This document shows, one piece after another, positions 4,743 to 8,273 of a stretch of 8,273 nt of DNA. Positions within the stretch are counted from its first letter, which is position 1, and every line of letters starts with the position of its first letter. Origin of the DNA: Gammaproteobacteria bacterium. GTDB lineage: Bacteria; Pseudomonadota; Gammaproteobacteria; Steroidobacterales; SZUA-146. The stretch lies in NCBI GenBank assembly GCA_013002925.1, contig JABDLQ010000461.1, positions 1 through 8,273 of the forward strand. The letters are read 5' to 3'. The notes beneath the pieces were generated by a model. It saw only the letters and a list, made by a program, of their open reading frames with translations, ran no database searches and had not been told where the DNA came from. Position numbers and translations under genes: made by a program.

Positions 4743-6563
4743 TTAGTCCTCCAGCAAAAAGCTGCGCAGCTGATCCGAGCGACTGGGGTGGCGCAATTTA
4801 CGCAATGCTTTTGCTTCGATTTGACGGATACGTTCCCGCGTTACATCAAACTGTTTGCCCACTTCTTCCAGAGTGTGGTCCGTATTCATGTCGATCCCAA
4901 AACGCATCCGCAGCACTTTGGCTTCACGGGGGGTTAACCCGGCCAGCACGTCGTGCGTGGTTTCTTTGAGTCCCGATGACGTTGCCGAAGAAATCGGGCT
5001 GTCTACTGCCGTATCTTCGATAAAGTCGCCCAGATGCGAATCTTCATCATCGCCGATGGGAGTTTCCATGGAAATCGGCTCTTTGGCGATCTTGAGCACT
5101 TTGCGGACTTTGTCTTCGGGCATCTCCATGCGCTCCGACAGTTCTTCCGGAGTTGGCTCACGGCCCATTTCCTGTAGCATCTGCCGGGAAATCCGGTTGA
5201 GTTTATTGATTGTTTCAATCATGTGAACCGGAATACGAATGGTACGGGCCTGATCAGCGATCGAGCGAGTAATGGCTTGTCGAATCCACCAGGTTGCATA
5301 CGTCGAAAACTTGTAGCCCCGGCGATATTCGAATTTGTCTACCGCTTTCATCAGACCAATGTTGCCTTCCTGGATCAAATCCAGAAACTGCAAACCGCGA
5401 TTGGTGTATTTCTTTGCAATCGAAATCACCAGGCGCAGATTGGCCTCCACCATTTCTTTTTTGGCACGTCGCGCTTTGGCTCTACCAATCGACATTTGTC
5501 GATTGATTTCCTTGATCTCATTGATTTCGAGACGCGACTGGACCTGCACTGCCAGCAGTTTGCGCTGCGCACGCAGAATGTCGGTCTTGAGTTTGGACAA
5601 GATTGACGAATGCTTGCGCTTGGCCCGAATATGTTTGTCAATCCATTCCAGATTGGTTTCATTGGCCGGGAAACTGCTAATAAAATCCTTGCGCGGCATA
5701 CCCGCTTTGGCCACGCAATAGCGCATCACCTGACGCTCATGCGTACGGATCTCACCAATTGCCCGATGCACGCGGTACGTCATGGCATCCTGGCATTTGG
5801 GCGCAAATTTGAGCTCCATGATTTCATCGACCAACTGATCCCGCATCTTGGTCGTTTTCGGATCGTGTTTCAGGCCCGCATCAAAGGCTTCGATAATACT
5901 GTTATGCAGTCGCGTGATTTTTGTAAAACGTCGTTTGACTTCGGCGGGATCCGGTCCAGTATCGACCTCATCATCATCGTCACTGGAGCTTGCCACACCA
6001 CCCGGAGGAATCGGAGCATCGGCTTCATTTGGGTCGATGAACCCGGTCATGATGTCCGCCAGTCGACCTTCACCGGCCGCAGTGCGCTGATAAGCATCCA
6101 CCAGAAACTGGATGCTGGCCGGAAATCTTGCCATGGCCCGGCGCACCTGGTTAAGACCATCCTCGATGCGTTTTGCAATTTCGATTTCGCCTTCACGCGT
6201 CAGCAATTCGACCGTACCCATTTCCCGCATGTACATGCGCACCGGATCGGTCGTGCGTCCAAACTCACTATCAGCGGTTGCCAATGTCGCCGCCGCATCG
6301 ATCGCAGCCTCGTCGTCGTTGGATACCGCTGCATCGGACAGCACAATGGAGTCTGCATCCGGAGCTTTTTCATGGACGGTAATACCCATGTCGTTAATCA
6401 TATTAACGATGTCTTCGATTTGCTCCGGGTCTACGATGTCATTCGGGAGGTGGTCGTTGATCTGGGCATACGTTAAAAACCCCTGCTCTTTGCCGTTGGC
6501 GATGAGCTGCTTGATTTTGGACTGTTTATCCGCAGTCACTTCTGTTTGGTTTTTGTCTTGCAT
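4743..6563 (-). CDS. rpoD: RNA polymerase primary sigma factor RpoD (sigma-70)
   Basis: The 606-residue protein is close to the 613 of E. coli RpoD. Region 1.1 covers about 15-70 (KEQGFLTYAQINDHLP). Region 1.2 covers 103-140 (TDPVRMYMREMGTVELLTREGE) and is followed by the non-conserved region with an acidic run D195-D198. Region 2 covers about 368-445: LRLVISIAKKY, LDLIQEGNIGL and KFSTYATWWIRQAI, the last recognising the -10 box. Region 3 starts at IPVHMIETINKL. Region 4 ends with the helix-turn-helix EEVGKQFDVTRERIRQIEAKALRKLRHP (566-593), which reads the -35 box. It directs transcription of housekeeping genes. The start fits the family although no Shine-Dalgarno sequence precedes it. It follows dnaG after 104 bp, as in the macromolecular synthesis operon. 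Confidence 0.99.
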   Translation of the reverse strand: MQDKNQTEVTADKQSKIKQLIANGKEQGFLTYAQINDHLPNDIVDPEQIEDIVNMINDMGITVHEKAPDADSIVLSDAAVSNDDEAAIDAAATLATADSEFGRTTDPVRMYMREMGTVELLTREGEIEIAKRIEDGLNQVRRAMARFPASIQFLVDAYQRTAAGEGRLADIMTGFIDPNEADAPIPPGGVASSSDDDDEVDTGPDPAEVKRRFTKITRLHNSIIEAFDAGLKHDPKTTKMRDQLVDEIMELKFAPKCQDAMTYRVHRAIGEIRTHERQVMRYCVAKAGMPRKDFISSFPANETNLEWIDKHIRAKRKHSSILSKLKTDILRAQRKLLAVQVQSRLEINEIKEINRQMSIGRAKARRAKKEMVEANLRLVISIAKKYTNRGLQFLDLIQEGNIGLMKAVDKFEYRRGYKFSTYATWWIRQAITRSIADQARTIRIPVHMIETINKLNRISRQMLQEMGREPTPEELSERMEMPEDKVRKVLKIAKEPISMETPIGDDEDSHLGDFIEDTAVDSPISSATSSGLKETTHDVLAGLTPREAKVLRMRFGIDMNTDHTLEEVGKQFDVTRERIRQIEAKALRKLRHPSRSDQLRSFLLED

Positions 6564-6647
6564 AGGGTTGGCTCTGCCTGATTAAATTTATATTGACTGG
6601 CACGGAACAAGCCGGCCATGGTAAATCAATGGAGGCGGAGATGCCAG

Positions 6648-6669
6648 AAAAAAACCTCTCAGCCGGTTT
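6648..6669 (-). terminator. Weak terminator-like hairpin between dnaG and rpoD
   Basis: At the dnaG stop codon, minus-strand AAACC (6669-6665) can pair with GGTTT (6656-6652) around an 8-nt loop, and the T-run spans seven bases (6654-6648). The stem is short and A-T rich, so it would terminate only part of the transcripts. Partial termination or processing between dnaG and rpoD is known in this operon in E. coli and could set different DnaG and RpoD levels; that role here is inference. Confidence 0.33.
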
Positions 6670-8273
6670 ATTTTCGTCGTGCCAGCAAATCCGTAAGCTC
6701 TTGTTTTTCATCGACACTCAGCGATTCACGAGCGGATTTGCCCAGCAACTCCTCCAATCGCAGCTCGGGTTCGGCCCGATCTGTGATCCGGTGAAGAATC
6801 TCCGTCAGTTCCCCAGCCGCCTCTTCGGTGCTGCCGACCAGGCATTCCTGGGATGCCAGCCGCGCCAGATGAGGGCCGTTCTCGTCGTCACGCCAGCGTT
6901 CCAGAAGCATACCGGTATGGACGGTTTCAGCGTCGCGAAGTTCCTCCAAAAGTGTGATTAACAAGGGAATTCCCGGTAGTGGCACATCTTCCAGGCTGGC
7001 TGGCCAGCGGATTTTGGCAACACAGTCAGGGTAATGCACAATCAGGGCGACGGCCCGCCGCACCAACGTGCCCTGGGGCTGTTTGGCGGCATTGCGCGGT
7101 GCGCGCCGAGTTTTGCCCCGCGGATCCTGTGCGACCGGGATGTGCTGATCGAGGATCGTGGTTGGGATCGCAGCCGCGCGGGCGACTTCATCCATGAGCA
7201 TGTCGCGATAGATACCTCGCGGGATCTGCTGAATCAGGGGTTTTGCACGTTCGGCGAATGTGGCGCGCCCGTCGACATGTTCCATGTCCAGATCGGCTGA
7301 CAGATGATCGATCAGAAAACCCGACAGCGGGCCGGCCTCGGCGATGCGCGCACGGAAGGCATCAGCACCCTCCTGGTTGACCAGGCTGTCCGGATCCTGT
7401 CCGTCAGGCAAAAACAGGAAACGCATCTGGCGGCCATCACGAATTTCCGGTAACGCGGTTTCCAATGCCCGCCAGGCTGCTTTTGCACCCGCGGCATCCC
7501 CATCAAAACAAAAGACAATTTCCTTGCAGATGCGAAACAGGTTAACCAGGTGATCGCGCGTTGTGGCTGTGCCGAGTGTGGCGACGACGTTACCGATGCC
7601 ATGCTGGCTGAGTGCCACGGCATCCATGTAGCCTTCGACGATGAGCACTGTGTTCAAGTCATAGCGTGCCTGCCGGGCCTCAAAAAGCCCGTAGAGTTCT
7701 CGTCCTTTATGAAAAACGGGGGTTTCGGGCGAGTTGAGGTATTTCGGATTTTCGTCCTCAATCACGCGGCCGCCAAACGCGATTGTCCTGCCCCGGTGAT
7801 CACGAATCGGAAACATGATCCGGTTACGGAAACGGTCATAGTAACCACTGCCGCTCTCGCGCCTTACAATGAGTCCGGCATCTTCAAGTCTCTGTGGATG
7901 GATCGACCTGGCGCCAAAGTGTTCCAGCAGGCCGTCCCAGCTTTTGGGAGCAAAACCAACGGCAAACTGTTTTGCAGTTGCGCCAGTCAGCCCGCGGTTT
8001 TTCAAATAGTTAATGGCAGTTTCAGACTCGGCCAGGGATTTTTCAAAAAAACGTGTGGCGTCATCAAGCACGTCATAAAGATCGTGACTGGGCGGCGCTT
8101 TACCACGGCGTTCGTCACGCGGCACTTCCATGCCCAGCTGACTGGCCAGTTCTTCCACAGCTTCGACAAAGGTAAATTGCTCGTATTCCATTAAAAATCC
8201 CAGTGCGGTGCCGTGCGCGCCACAGCCAAAGCAATGGTAAAACTGTTTGGTCGGGACCACGTGGAATGAGGGA
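6668..8273 (-). CDS. dnaG: DNA primase DnaG, 5' end beyond the window
   Basis: The frame stays open through the last base of the window, so the gene continues off the right edge. About 535 of an expected 580 residues are present. The first residues, PSFHVVPTKQFYHCFGCGAHG, are the second half of the CHC2 zinc finger (C-x2-C); the first C-x2-H lies outside. The core has RFRNRIMFPIRD, then the TOPRIM domain with VEGYMDAVAL, CFDGDAAGAKAAWRAL and PDGQDPDSLV, whose acidic residues bind metal. A helical C-terminal domain, in the last 130 residues or so, should contact the replicative helicase DnaB. DnaG makes RNA primers for replication. A GTG at 8260 is internal and is not the start. The stop is TAA at 6670-6668. 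rpoD follows and rpsU is expected upstream. Confidence 0.98.
   Translation of the reverse strand, partial: PSFHVVPTKQFYHCFGCGAHGTALGFLMEYEQFTFVEAVEELASQLGMEVPRDERRGKAPPSHDLYDVLDDATRFFEKSLAESETAINYLKNRGLTGATAKQFAVGFAPKSWDGLLEHFGARSIHPQRLEDAGLIVRRESGSGYYDRFRNRIMFPIRDHRGRTIAFGGRVIEDENPKYLNSPETPVFHKGRELYGLFEARQARYDLNTVLIVEGYMDAVALSQHGIGNVVATLGTATTRDHLVNLFRICKEIVFCFDGDAAGAKAAWRALETALPEIRDGRQMRFLFLPDGQDPDSLVNQEGADAFRARIAEAGPLSGFLIDHLSADLDMEHVDGRATFAERAKPLIQQIPRGIYRDMLMDEVARAAAIPTTILDQHIPVAQDPRGKTRRAPRNAAKQPQGTLVRRAVALIVHYPDCVAKIRWPASLEDVPLPGIPLLITLLEELRDAETVHTGMLLERWRDDENGPHLARLASQECLVGSTEEAAGELTEILHRITDRAEPELRLEELLGKSARESLSVDEKQELTDLLARRK

Noticed and set aside
5610..6476. 288-residue plus-strand frame
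   Set aside because: It is the complement of rpoD, whose identity is certain. It has no protein-family character.
6598..6612. TGGCAC-N5-AAGC resembling a sigma-54 promoter
   Set aside because: The -12 element should be TTGC-like and is not. The orientation is away from rpoD and no gene follows on the plus strand.
7550..8194. 214-residue plus-strand frame
   Set aside because: It is the complement of dnaG and shows no domain.

Overview
The window looks like the chromosome of a gammaproteobacterium of intermediate G+C. The RpoD N-terminus (region 1.1), the dnaG-rpoD gene order and the YigB-like and class II sirtuin sequences all fit that group; I cannot name a genus. Most of the right-hand part is ordinary core genome. 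The left quarter, up to a tRNA gene, looks like a small accessory patch.

Layout: (i) 1-~480: the truncated 3' end of an IS3-family transposase (minus strand) with a probable IS end at 138. It abuts a 111-bp element with perfect 14-bp inverted terminal repeats, whose repeat unit is iterated at its right side. (ii) ~480-1468: an A+T-rich leader carrying a palindromic, operator-like site beside a -10-like box, then a secreted TPR-repeat protein with a strong ribosome binding site. (iii) 1600-1936: a fragment of a second, different IS3-type transposase, then a minus-strand tRNA with anticodon CAU that is probably the lysidine-modified tRNA-Ile2. (iv) 2013-2552: a small lipoprotein (minus), with a strong hairpin upstream of it. 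(v) 2830-3741: a class II (SIRT4-like) sirtuin (minus), divergent from a YigB-like HAD phosphatase at 3991-4698 (plus). (vi) 4743-8273: rpoD and the 3' nine-tenths of dnaG (minus), the two distal genes of the macromolecular synthesis operon. dnaG runs off the right edge; rpsU would be expected beyond it.

How the genes work together: primase (DnaG) and the housekeeping sigma factor (RpoD) are co-oriented and 104 bp apart, with a weak terminator-like hairpin between them, as in the classical rpsU-dnaG-rpoD operon. The phosphatase converges on rpoD with a 44-bp gap. The sirtuin and phosphatase diverge from a 249-bp spacer. The TPR gene is an orphan between two IS remnants and the tRNA.

I see no defence system, CRISPR array, phage module or biosynthetic cluster. 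The most unusual structures are the inverted-repeat element at 314-477, the palindromic sites upstream of the TPR gene, and the hairpin at 2592-2637. No gene system in the window can be called new on this evidence.
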